Assembly: GCA_037893245.1 (NCBI GenBank)
Contig: JBAIAA010000656.1
Location: 434,001-498,000, forward strand
Direction: 5' to 3'
DNA: 64,000 nucleotides
Origin: Crossaster papposus
Taxonomy: Eukaryota; Echinodermata; Asteroidea; Velatida; Solasteridae
Each line of letters opens with the position of its first letter. Position 1 is the first letter of the stretch. The notes beneath the pieces were generated by a model. That model was not told the origin of the DNA and made no database searches. It saw only the letters and a program-made list of their open reading frames with translations. Shown piece by piece: positions 54,127 through 64,000 of this stretch. A program made the translations under genes and the position numbers.

Positions 54127-55234
54127 GAAGTATGTGGGCAAATAGTTGTTACAACACGAGTTAAATCAATGTTCGTAAAATCCCTTAATATTTGATGATT
54201 ATAATATTATCTATTTGGCACACAACACAGAGATATAATCTTAGGTACTGAAGCTGGTACCGTCGAACCACGATAAGAATATACGCCCCTTTATTATTTC
54301 AAAGTTCGTCCAATGGCTTGATTTTCTTTATTCGAATTATATTGTTCATGTCTACTTGTAATCGTTTATCAAAACGTTTGCTCTCACTTCCAAAAGTCGA
54401 GAGATTTACAACTTCTTGACTTCTAAACATTGTTTTGTAATACAACTCGGACGCAACATTTGTTATGGTTCCATCGTAGGTGTTTTATGGTTTTATTTGC
54501 CGTATTTGAAGCAATAGTTGAGACCCTCTTCTTGAGAATATACAAACAGACAAACAAACAACATTTCAATATTTTATTCCGTCAAAAGTGAGAAAGGCTT
54601 TGAACTTTCGTGGGACGGTTAAGCGCAGACTAAAATGAACACCAAACTTTTAATTCGATTTGTTTTCTTTGCGTTTATTTAACTATAGTAGAACTGAATT
54701 ACTTTTTGACATAAGTCATGTTATTATTGTTATTATGTTTCAAGTTAATTGTCAGTTGTGCGTTTTTAATGTTTAAAGCAGCGACCCGACAATGTTTAAA
54801 GCATTTTTTGTTCGTCTGGAATAGCGAAATGTCCAAAGTTTGCGGCGAATGATAAGAACCATGCACGTATGGCAATGTCTTCAAAAGGCGAGGAAAATCA
54901 TTCATATAATGTAACTCAAACAATATAGCACGTCCAAATGGTCAAACATACCGACTTACATGGACTTCTCGTCATAAAACTTTGCAAAAATGTTAAGGAC
55001 ACAGAATTAAGTCAAAATAGCACAACAATGAAACTGCAAACAAAATACTGATTGTGGATGGAATCGCCAAATCGTTAACGGCGACGAATTGTTTGCGGTC
55101 TATCCGTTAACGCTGCCAACTTTAATTCTACTTCACCATCGCCTCCATTCGGAATCACGTGAGAATGTATTGTTCGGTAGAACTGAGGTATGCTACTTAT
55201 TTAAAGCAACAATAGAAATGAAGGGCAGTCTGCC

Positions 55235-55269
55235 TATAAAAGAGCCCTTATCTTACGCACTCGTCAGTG
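55235..55269 (+). promoter_or_regulatory. TATA-like box and initiator at the LINE 5' end
   Basis: TATAAAAG at 55235-55242 lies 31 bp before the A of TCAGTG (55264-55269), the usual TATA-to-initiator spacing. CACTCGTCAGTG also starts the second LINE copy (60728) but there without a TATA box at that distance, so the TATA box is probably a flanking-sequence coincidence. Confidence 0.3.
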
Positions 55270-55367
55270 CGAGGCTTGGTCACGCGAGCAGAGTGGACGG
55301 ACGTGTTTTTTTGTCAGTGGCGGGAAATTCAAAAACCGCGCCCTTCTTGGGGTGTTTGGCTTTCTGA

Positions 55368-56604
55368 ACATCCTCGTTTCTTCTGGTTTTTTGGGTAAGC
55401 AATATCAGTTTGTTCGAGAGGTACTTTATACAAGCCACAAAACTTAAGGCTATCACCCAATTAGGTCAATGGACCGTCCAAACCTCATACGCAAAATCAG
55501 AAACCCAAAGCAAAGGAGTCATTTATGGCATAACAACAGACATCACAGATGATGAGATCCTATCATCATGCAAAAAACAAGGAGTGATTGAAGCCAAACG
55601 TCTAATGCGAAAACGAAATGGTATCCTAGAAGCGACTCGATCCATCTGCCTCACCTTCAACACCACAAATCTACCTGAAGAAATACAAATGGGATACGAA
55701 ATATTCGTTGTCAAACCTTTCATCCCCCCTGTAATCAGATGCTTTAATTGCCAGCGCCTAGGTCATACAGCTAGCAACTGTCGCAGCTCGACACGATGTG
55801 TGCGATGTGGGGGCCCACATTCCTTTGATCAATGCGAACAAAAAGATAATGTTAAATGCTGTAGGTGTGGAGAAAGCCACTCATCTGCATATGGAGGTTG
55901 TAAAACCATAAAGCAAGAAAAGAAAATTCAAGGGTTTAGAGTAACCTACAATATTTCCTATGCCGATGCCGCAAAGGTAATCAAGACTGACATCAGCGTT
56001 CGCCAGGATGACTCGCCCACCCAGCAAACCCCGATGCAGCAACCCTCCCAGCAATACCCTATCAGTACCGGTACCCAGCAAACACCTATAATTCAACCAA
56101 CAAATAATCACGCAGAACCTCAACACAGAACCAATAACAAACCCACCAAGACTACCACTGAAGCGAGACGCCCAACCATCGAAGCGAGACGCCAAACCAC
56201 AAAGCAACCAGTAAAAACCACTAAAGACGCCACCACTCAAACAGAAAAAAACAGCACAAACACAAACTGAACACACTCAATGTATTTGCAGTGAACAACG
56301 CCTGACCGAACTCCTCACTGGTACAATGCAGATTTGGGAAACAATCAAAAATAAAGAAGAAAGAATTCTGGCAGTGAAGACTCTCGTCAATCACATCACC
56401 CACCTAACTTATTCTCAGCCAACACCAAATACTAAACAAGGAAAATCAAGAACGTCTTCTCAACCGCCATCAAATACAAAGCAAGGAAACACCGACCATA
56501 AATCATCCCAAAAGAAGGACAAAACACCCTCTACCCAAGAAAACACAGACTCACTAGCAAATAGCCAAAAATCGTCAAGAAAACCCAAAAACACATCAAC
56601 ATGA
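55368..56604 (+). pseudogene. LINE ORF1 (gag-like nucleic-acid-binding protein), 5'-truncated and frameshifted
   Basis: Open from 55368 without an ATG; homology to the second copy starts near AITQLGQ (55450), so the N-terminal part is missing. Central region has three zinc knuckles: CFNCQRLGHTASNC, CVRCGGPHSFDQC and CRCGESHSSAYGGC. A Thr/Gln/Pro-rich tail follows. The frame stops at 56270, but homology continues in another frame (LTGTMQIWE) to 56604. Removing one A from the A7 run at 56245-56251 would join them, so this is a one-base insertion or a slippage site. The stop overlaps the ORF2 start as ATGA. ORF1 proteins of this type bind LINE RNA in the RNP. Confidence 0.75.
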
Positions 56605-59600
56605 CTCTTATTTTCACAATGATTCTTATCTTACAATGGAACGCCCAGTCCTTGTTAGCTCATGGAAAAGAATTTAAAAACTGCATTAACACTTGGAAAG
56701 AAAAACCAGATGTTATTTGTATACAGGAAACATGGCTCAAAGAAAACAAACATTTTACTTTTCCTGGCTATAACATATATAGACATGACAGAAATAAAAA
56801 CGATCCTAAAAGTAAGGGTGGAGGATGCGCTTTCTTGGCCAAACGAGACATTGCTTTCAAATATACCCTAGGTGATAATAACTCTGTTGAATATCAAATT
56901 GGGGAACTCTATGATACACAGAAAAATAAAATTACTATTATTAATATTTACAACCCATGTAATATTCTAGACACCAAAACTCTTAAAGATATCCTTGATA
57001 AAACTGATCATTCTTGTATAGTGTGTGGTGACCTCAATGGTCATAACCCCTTGTGGGGTAGTTCAAAACTCGACCATAATGGCAAGATCATCGAAGATGT
57101 GATTATTGATACTGACATGGTCTGTGTAAACTCTGGTGAGGGCACAAGAGTTGACACGGCACATGGTACACTCTCCTGTATCGATATCACCTTCGTTACA
57201 CCTAACATAGCTGCCAAATGTAACTGGAAAGTTCTTAATGATACATGGGGAAGCGACCACTGTCCTGTAATTATTGATGTCAACCACCCTATTCAGAAAA
57301 ACTCTTACAGAAATAGCCCAAAATGGTCCTATAAAAAAGCCGACTGGAACAAATTCGAGGACGCCTGTAACCAATATATTACTAAACCTAATGAGTCGGA
57401 TACTGTCGACAAAATGTATGACAACTTCCTTTGCCAAATTGATACTGCTATGACTTATTCTATCCCTAAAACCAACCCCAACCACCCTAAACCTCCTTCC
57501 TCTTGGTGGAACGACGAATGTCAGCAAGCTATTCTCAACAAAAAAGAAGCCCTTAAAACTCTCAGAAAAACTTTCCTTCCATCTGATCTTATTAGTTACA
57601 AGAGAGCTTGTGCCATAGCAAGAAAAACTATCAATAACGCTAAACGAAAAGATTGGCAAATCTTCTGTAATGACATCAACCCCAAAACAAACACTAAAAT
57701 TATTTGGAATAAAATCAAACGTATCCAGAAAACCCGCATTGTCAACAGTATCCCTGTCCTCCATCACAACAACACAGATGCCATCACCGATGGAGAAAAG
57801 GCTGAAGCACTTGCCGACAATTTCACTAGAATTAGCAGTACTAATAATTACCGCCCATCCTTTATTCCTATTAAAGACAAAGCTGAAAAAGACTTCACTA
57901 TTGATAATAATAATGACAGTGTCATCAATGAACCCTTTAACATACAGGAATTAAATCATGCCATCCATTCTTCTAAATGTACCTCTCCTGGAAAAGATGG
58001 TATCAGTAATATTGTGTTGAAACACCTTCCTATTAAAATTCGTCACTTTTTACTTGTTATTATCAACTTCATCTGGCACACTTCTACTTGTCCTAAGCAA
58101 TGGAAGGATGCAATCCTCATTCCCATCTTGAAACCTGGAAAAGACCCGGCTAACACATCTTCTTACAGACCCATTGCATTAACCTCCACATTCTGTAAAA
58201 TCATGGAACGTATGGTGAACTCCCGCCTTCTTTGGTATATGGAAACTCATAACTTTCTTTCCAAATCTCAGAGTGGTTTCAGGAAGGGAAGAAGCACCAA
58301 AGATCATCTACTCAACCTTGAAACTTCTATTAATAAAGCCCGCTCTAACAAAGAGAGTACTTTAGCTGTTTTTCTTGATTTAGAAAAAGCATATGATATG
58401 CTATGGCGGAAAGGTATTATCATTAAATTGCAATCTTTGGGTATATCTGGACGTATCACTAAATGGATTAATAACTTCCTTGGCGACAGAAAAATCCAGG
58501 TCCGTATCAACAATCTTTTTTCTGAAGAAAGAACCTTAGAAAACGGAGTCCCCCAGGGAAGTGTTATTAGTCCACTTCTGTTCAACATTGCTGTTAACGA
58601 TCTCGTCAAAGAAGTCACCGACGTCAATGTCTCGCAATACGCTGATGATATTGCCATCTGGAAATCAAATAGAAACATTCCTTACTTACAAAAGAAAATT
58701 CAACAAAACCTTGATAATATTAATACATGGTGTGAAAAATGGGGATTTAAACTATCCATTCCCAAAACAAATGCTGTCCTTTTCACAAATAAACTGAAAT
58801 ACCCACCTATTTCTTTACACATTAATAATTTAGCCATCAAAATGAGCTCCTCTGCGAAATGTTTAGGACTAATTTTCGACAATAAACTCACCTGGAAGAA
58901 TCATATTGATAACATTATCACCAAATGTAAAAAGAGACTCAATATCTTGCGTTGCATCTGTGGCAACTCCTGGGGAGCCGAGTGCAAAACGCTCTATCAA
59001 CTGTATATGGCACTTATAAAACCCATCCTTGAATACGGATGTGAGGCGTTCGACTCGGTCTCCCCGACAATCAAACACAATCTGGACACTATCCAATATC
59101 AAGCTTTAAAGATTTGTACAGGGGCCATCCAAAGTACCCCACTTTACAGACTTCAAACCGAATGTGGAGATCCTCCCCTAGCATTACGTCGACAGTTTTT
59201 AAGCGATCTTTACGGAATTAAAATTAACTCTATAAATAACCACCCTAATGATCACTTCAATCGTGATAACTGGCAAAAACACTATTTTGCCGACAAATGG
59301 AATTCCTCTACACGTTACATCCCCTTTGAAGCAAGAATCTCCCATTATCCTGGTCTAAACACCTTTCCTTTAAATGACCCCTTTCCTTTCTGGCACTATA
59401 CTAATCCTCAAATCTCAACTGAAATCCACTCTCTCGTGGCACATACTGACAGTATACATGAAAAAAGAAATATTAGTCTGGAACTAATCAACACCAAATG
59501 GAACAACAGTCTCCAGATTTATACAGATGGTTCACTTAATCCTACCCATGATACGGTAGGCTGCGGAGTACACATCCCACAACTGAAATATTCTAAAGCT

Positions 59601-60347
59601 TCCCGACTCAACAACGGAGTGTCTATCTTCACCTCGGAACTCTTTGCCATTCTTCTATCTCTGGAATGGATTGAAGATGTTAAACCCCTTTATTCCTGCA
59701 TCTTTAGTGACTGCCTCAGTGCCTTACAAGCTATTTCCAAACATTTTCCTGTACATAAAATTGTTTGTGATATACGTCATACTCTTATCAATATCCTTAA
59801 TCAAGGTAACATTGTTAATTTCGTTTGGATACCTAGCCACTGCGGTATCCCTGGAAATGAACAAGCGGATCAGATCGCTAAATCAGCAACATACAAAAAC
59901 AATGTTGACTATTGTATCCCTCTCTTAGACTCGGAAATTAAACATACTCTTAAAACACATCTCAAGGAAAAGTGGGCTTCCACCGTTCCTAATTTGGATC
60001 CCAATAACAACTTCAGCTATGATGTATCTCTATCTTTTACTAACTGGGGCCTGCAACGACCCAAAGAAATAATTTTACACAGACTCCGCCTAGGAACATG
60101 TAGAGGTTTGAAAACTTTCCTGTACAGAATTGGTCAACACCCTGATGGTCTATGTGAAAGCTGTGCATGTCCAGACAATGTTGCACACTTCATTCTCAAA
60201 TGCTGCAAATACACGAGTCAACGACTATCACTCCAAAAATCACTGAATTTTTCAAATGACCAAATGAACCTTACACAAATTCTTGGACCAAAACACAACT
60301 GTAATCACATCATTAATTATGTTAAAAACTGTAATATCAATATCTAA
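56601..60347 (+). CDS. LINE ORF2: endonuclease - reverse transcriptase - RNase H, 1248 aa, uninterrupted
   Basis: Single open frame. AP-like endonuclease at about residues 8-225 (LQWNAQSL, IQETWLK, GDLNGHNPLWG, SDHCPVII). Reverse transcriptase at about 480-780 (SGFRKGRSTKDH, FLDLEKAYD, NGVPQGSVISPLLF, catalytic QYADDIAIW near 680). RNase H at about 970-1100 (YTDGS, TSELFAILLSLEW, SDCLSALQ, WIPSHCGIPGNEQAD), with all acidic residues present. A C-terminal CxxC-x8-H-x4-C-like motif is near 1187 (CESCACPDNVAHFILKC). Length is usual for such ORF2 proteins. Start chosen at ATG overlapping the ORF1 stop; the internal methionine at 56620 is also possible. All catalytic motifs look intact, so it may be, or recently was, active. 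Confidence 0.9.
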   Translation: MTLIFTMILILQWNAQSLLAHGKEFKNCINTWKEKPDVICIQETWLKENKHFTFPGYNIYRHDRNKNDPKSKGGGCAFLAKRDIAFKYTLGDNNSVEYQIGELYDTQKNKITIINIYNPCNILDTKTLKDILDKTDHSCIVCGDLNGHNPLWGSSKLDHNGKIIEDVIIDTDMVCVNSGEGTRVDTAHGTLSCIDITFVTPNIAAKCNWKVLNDTWGSDHCPVIIDVNHPIQKNSYRNSPKWSYKKADWNKFEDACNQYITKPNESDTVDKMYDNFLCQIDTAMTYSIPKTNPNHPKPPSSWWNDECQQAILNKKEALKTLRKTFLPSDLISYKRACAIARKTINNAKRKDWQIFCNDINPKTNTKIIWNKIKRIQKTRIVNSIPVLHHNNTDAITDGEKAEALADNFTRISSTNNYRPSFIPIKDKAEKDFTIDNNNDSVINEPFNIQELNHAIHSSKCTSPGKDGISNIVLKHLPIKIRHFLLVIINFIWHTSTCPKQWKDAILIPILKPGKDPANTSSYRPIALTSTFCKIMERMVNSRLLWYMETHNFLSKSQSGFRKGRSTKDHLLNLETSINKARSNKESTLAVFLDLEKAYDMLWRKGIIIKLQSLGISGRITKWINNFLGDRKIQVRINNLFSEERTLENGVPQGSVISPLLFNIAVNDLVKEVTDVNVSQYADDIAIWKSNRNIPYLQKKIQQNLDNINTWCEKWGFKLSIPKTNAVLFTNKLKYPPISLHINNLAIKMSSSAKCLGLIFDNKLTWKNHIDNIITKCKKRLNILRCICGNSWGAECKTLYQLYMALIKPILEYGCEAFDSVSPTIKHNLDTIQYQALKICTGAIQSTPLYRLQTECGDPPLALRRQFLSDLYGIKINSINNHPNDHFNRDNWQKHYFADKWNSSTRYIPFEARISHYPGLNTFPLNDPFPFWHYTNPQISTEIHSLVAHTDSIHEKRNISLELINTKWNNSLQIYTDGSLNPTHDTVGCGVHIPQLKYSKASRLNNGVSIFTSELFAILLSLEWIEDVKPLYSCIFSDCLSALQAISKHFPVHKIVCDIRHTLINILNQGNIVNFVWIPSHCGIPGNEQADQIAKSATYKNNVDYCIPLLDSEIKHTLKTHLKEKWASTVPNLDPNNNFSYDVSLSFTNWGLQRPKEIILHRLRLGTCRGLKTFLYRIGQHPDGLCESCACPDNVAHFILKCCKYTSQRLSLQKSLNFSNDQMNLTQILGPKHNCNHIINYVKNCNINI

Positions 60348-60727
60348 ACATTCTTCGACTTTTCCAGAGTACCTCTCGAATTGACTTGATATTGTTATGT
60401 AATGTTTGGGGGTGATGGGGAGGTGTAAGTGACTGCCTGGACCGGCCTATTGGGTGTTTCTTTATCCCTTGTGGCGCTATGTCTGGGGGTGATGAACGCC
60501 TCCCTGTCTCCCCTAAACATTATCCCATTGGTTTTCTTTATATTCGTTGTTTTCTTTCTATAATTTTCTAGTATCGATTCTTCTAGTTTTTCGTCACTGA
60601 CAGATACCGTCTCAACCCACAATGTAAGCGTCGATTAAGTCTCCAGCGATCGCCGCATAGCTAGTGGCGCAAAGGGCACATTTATATGTGACATACGTGA
60701 CAACAAAACCTACACCAACAACAACAA

Positions 60728-62880
60728 CACTCGTCAGTGTGAGACTCGCGCGCAGGACACGATGGAGGCAAGGTGTGGCTGATCTACTCTTCCACTTCCA
60801 AACTGACAACGTCTCTGAGCTGAAATTCTACACATTATTCACTTAATTTCTATATTTTGGCCCTTCGTGGTCAACATGGCCGACGAATCGGGGGATAATG
60901 ATAATGAAATGTCATGGGACCAACTTTCCCAGCAACAACTAGCTGACAAAAAAATTAAAAAAGCAGGAAAACAGACCAAAACCCTCGCTCTACTCTAGAC
61001 ATATTGATGAGCCAAGCACAAGATGATAATTTCACTCGGGTCTCGAAACAATCCACCAGAAAAAGAGCAAAATCCCTCCAAAGCCAAAGTGATTCTGCTG
61101 ACTCCGACTTTAATGATAACTACGGAAGACAAAAAAGAAGAAGCGTTGCCAACACTTACTCTACTCAAAACAACCCAACCATTGTGATATTCAACTCTCC
61201 AGATGTTAAACTTGCTCAAATAAATCCTATGAAATTAGCCAAAGCTCTTAACTCAATCGGATCTAAAATCATAAAAAAATGTGTCCAAAACATCTCAAGG
61301 TGGAATAAGTGTCAAATGCCATTCTCTTGGACAGGCGACAAAAATAAAAGGCATCTCCCAGTTAGGGCAGTAGACCATCACTACTGAATATGCAAAATCC
61401 GAAACTCAAGCAAAGGAGTCAATTCACTCTGGAACTCCCGGACCAAGAAATACTCGAGGAATGCAGAAGTGCTGGAGTTATCGACGTATGTAGACTGACA
61501 TACAAAATAAATGGGCAAATCGGTAAAAGCATGTCTGTCTGCATTACGTTCGGTTCCCCACACATGCCAGCAAATATTCAACTGAGATTTTTGAGGTTAA
61601 ACCATATATACCTCCAGTAATACGCTACTTTAATTGTCAACGATTAGGCCACGTAGCTAGCTCGTGTCGAAGCAAGATCAGATGTGTCAGATGTAGTGGC
61701 TCCCACTCCTACGAGCAGCGTACCCAGAAAAGACCAGATTAGATGCAGCAGATGTGGTGGAAGCATTCCTCGGCTTATGCTGGTTGCAACACATTCAAAC
61801 AAGAGAAGACAATCCAAGAAGTCAGAATAACATACAACATATCTTATGCAGAAGCTGCTAAATCTGTTCGTATACCAGTGTTAGAGTGCACAAAGATAAA
61901 CCTACTGATACATATAGTATTCCTATAGTACTCCTAGTCAAATACCAAACTTGACTAAGGCCATGCCTCAAAATAAAAATACCTGGATTAACACACAAAC
62001 TTCACAACCGAATGAACAAAGAAAACCGACACCCATCAAGCCATCCACATATCAACCTCGACCTGTCAAGAAAATGGATTCCATCCTCCAAACAGATAAA
62101 GTAGCTTCATGCCAAACTGAACCAAGCTCACAGTACCTTCAACCAGACCCAATCATTAATACAATTACTCATTGGAACGCTGCAAATCTGGGAATCTACC
62201 AAAAGCACAGAAAACAGAGAAACAGAAATACAATCCCTTGTTGAACATCTATTTCAACAATCTACCGACATCTCTAAATCAGAAGGAAAGCCAAGGCGAC
62301 ATCATCAACTGAAAGAGTCCACCAAAGTAACCAAAACTAACCCACCTTATTCAAAGACCACGAGTCGCTCTAAAGGGAGAACAAACAAAACGCAACCATG
62401 ATTTTTCTCCTCATGATTATTATTTTACAATGCAATGCTCAATCTTTAATTGCACATGGAAACGAACTCAAGAATGCTATAAACAATTGGAAGAACAAAC
62501 CAGACATAATATGCATCCAAGAAACCTGGCTGAAAGACGGAAAAAACTTAAATCTTCCAGGGTACAAGATTTACCGCAGTGACAGAATATCCGATCCCAA
62601 AACCTCTAGGGGAGGATGCGCTATTTAAAAAAAAAAAAAACTGGCTGCGAATTACATCGATGCCCATGACTCTCCTATCCAATGCCAAGCAGCTGAGATT
62701 TACACTGAAGACCAAATTAAATTCAACATCATAGATGCTTTCAACCCTTGCTTAAATATCAAAGATAACGACTTATCTAAAATAGAGAAACACATCAAAA
62801 ACAATACTATTATTTGTGGAGATTTTAACAGGCACAACCCCCTCTGGGGAAGCAAAAAATATGATAAAAATGGTCGTACT
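60728..62880 (+). pseudogene. Second copy of the same LINE family, decayed and 3'-truncated
   Basis: 5' UTR from 60728; ORF1 ATG at 60876 (MADESGDNDNEMSWDQ), then stops and frame changes. Recognisable segments are KLAKALNSIGSKIIKK, ISQLGQ, YFNCQRLGHVASSC and YNISYAEAAK. ORF2 starts at 62398 (MIFLLMIIILQCNAQSL, IQETWLKDG), is broken near 62626 by a 14-A run, and homology resumes to GDFNRHNPLWG (about 62855). It ends abruptly at 62880 where the UBF-like sequence begins. This copy retains the ORF1 N-terminal part missing from the first. Confidence 0.8.
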
Positions 62881-63795
62881 ATCGGGGGGAGCGAGAGTTC
62901 AAGGCTTTGGATGACTTTTTCGCCTGTTTTTCGATGGCTTCTAATTCGGGGAGGTATTTGTCTTTGTCCTCTGTTGGTAGGCCATCGATGTATTTCTCCA
63001 GGTCCCTTTTGTAATAAACTTTGAGCTTCTCGACACGATCTTTGTACTCTTGTTTCTCCTTGGTGTCTGTGCCCGACCACAGGGCACTGCATTCCATCAT
63101 TTTCGCCCGGGCGTTGGACCTTATTGGCCCCATCTGCTTCAACATCTCGGAGCGGAAGAGGTTGTACGCATTCGCTGGAGGTTTGAAGGGCTTTCCGTCC
63201 ATCCCCTCCTTGAGCTTCACTTCTTTCTTTGTCAGCAGTGGCTTTTTGATTTCGCGGACTTTGAAGTTCGGGTTTTGCTCTACATACTTCTCAAGGTAAA
63301 ATGTTCCTCAAAAGCCTCGTAATTGATCCACTTCACTCTTTTCTTGTCCGGCATTATCTTCCACTCCTCCCGGAGCTGCACGTTCATCTGACCCCGGTTC
63401 ACCTCCTGGTCGTCCCTGTGCTACGCCTCAAACAGTTTGTTCGCCCATAGTTGGTATGGGTTGAGAAGTCAATGCGGCTTGGGCCCGCCCCCTCCATGTC
63501 TTGAGTCTTTCTTGTACTCAGGATGCTGAGCCAAGAATGTTGCCAACTCCTTCTGGTACACTAGCCTCTGGTCACCGTACGTCTGGATGTATTTAGCCTT
63601 TTTGTGTTCCGGAAGTTTATCGTACTTCACGGCCAGTGACCGGGATATCTCATACTGTGGCATATCTGGGTGTTTCTTTTTAAACTTCTTTGCCTTCTCT
63701 GAGTAAAACATGAAGAAGGGGGTCAGGAGTTGCTTAGGGAGGTCAGGGTGCACTAGTTTGCGATGCGAAAATAGTTCTGCACAACTTGCAGGGTG
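62881..63795 (-). pseudogene. UBTF-like: UBF (nucleolar transcription factor 1)-like HMG-box processed pseudogene fragment
   Basis: Read on the minus strand: KLVHPDLPKQLLTPFFMFY, EKAKKFKKKHPDMP, KYIQTYGDQ and HPEYKK form a UBF-type HMG box. After an in-frame stop near 63470, NPYQLWANKLFEA (then a stop), REEWKIMPDKKR and WINYEAFEEHF follow. A frame change near 63295 leads into EKYVEQNPNF, KPFKPPANAYNLF, KVYYKRDLEKY and LPELEAIEK, part of further boxes. UBF activates RNA polymerase I at rDNA. Several boxes without introns, plus stops and a frameshift, indicate a retrocopy. It ends at the LINE junction at 62880/62881. Confidence 0.7.
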
Positions 63796-64000
63796 CACTA
63801 GCCTAATTCAAGCCCCATTGAAAACAGTGTAAAATCAACAAAGTTCAGGGCAAAGTTTCATGCAAGCCAACTTCACTGGGGTTTATCAAACAACAATCAG
63901 ATTATTGTCTTGGCCTTTATCTTTCCATTTCTTTTCAATTGTGGGTGGATTACATTTTTTAATATTCACACCGAATGAAACTCACCTCCCGAAAAGTGAT
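63796..64000. other. Unannotated flank
   Basis: AT-rich, no ORF or repeat recognised. The word gggtgcactag occurs at 63747 and 63791, near the end of the UBF-like fragment. Confidence 0.4.

Larger units (their letters stand above)
55258..60727 (+). mobile_element. Near full-length LINE retrotransposon, I/Nimb-like (RNase H-bearing)
   Basis: From the shared 5' word CACTCGTCAGTG to about the (caa)n stretch before the second copy. It has two ORFs: ORF1 with CCHC knuckles, ORF2 with AP endonuclease, reverse transcriptase and RNase H. The RNase H domain points to the I group of clades (I, Nimb and relatives); the clade assignment is inference. Relative to the second copy about 430 bp are missing between the 5' UTR and the middle of ORF1. 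3' UTR is 60348 to about 60720. Confidence 0.8.

Noticed and set aside
55089-55367. 92-codon ORF upstream of LINE ORF1
   Set aside because: Spans the LINE 5' boundary and shows no conserved motif; likely chance.
57063-57767. 234-codon minus-strand ORF within LINE ORF2
   Set aside because: Antisense shadow of the endonuclease-RT region with no recognisable motif.

Overview
The window is animal nuclear DNA. It is AT-rich, with short exons bounded by GT-AG introns, many families of non-autonomous transposons and SINEs, a Penelope-like element, and an I/Nimb-like LINE. The MAM-rich gene content and this repeat mix suggest a marine invertebrate deuterostome such as an echinoderm, hemichordate or cephalochordate. 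That placement is inference; nothing here fixes the species.

Positions 1-52,072 (minus strand) hold the 5' part of one giant gene. I could reconstruct 62 exons by hand from splice sites, reading phase and homology, about 10.3 kb of coding sequence (about 3,440 residues). It encodes a signal peptide, a short linker, and then 21 tandem MAM domains, the last one cut by the window edge. No LDL-receptor A, protease, fibronectin or membrane segment was seen. Each MAM domain starts and ends at a phase-1 intron. Domains 1-18 form three copies of a six-domain higher-order repeat (types 1 to 6). Each type has its own motifs and exon layout. After copy three the order is 1/4 hybrid, 5, 6, which suggests a deletion or unequal crossover.

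The introns are full of repeats. They include a SINE interrupted by a 2.2-kb TIR element that is itself interrupted by a 752-bp hAT-like element, both with intact target duplications. They also hold a 1.3-kb foldback element, a Penelope GIY-YIG fragment, several TIR/MITE families, and at least five minisatellites. In two places the terminal repeat of one MITE family supplies the 3' splice site of a MAM exon. Three MAM exons have partial copies in the adjacent intron, and one MAM exon carries a single-base frameshift.

Positions 52,073-55,230 are the upstream flank, with two more non-autonomous DNA elements and no recognised gene. Positions 55,258 to about 60,727 hold a near full-length LINE whose ORF2 (endonuclease, reverse transcriptase, RNase H) is uninterrupted, while ORF1 is 5'-deleted and frameshifted. 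A second, decayed copy of the same family follows head to tail (60,728-62,880). It is joined abruptly to an antisense, intron-less, frameshifted fragment of a UBF-like (nucleolar transcription factor 1) HMG-box gene (62,881 to about 63,795).
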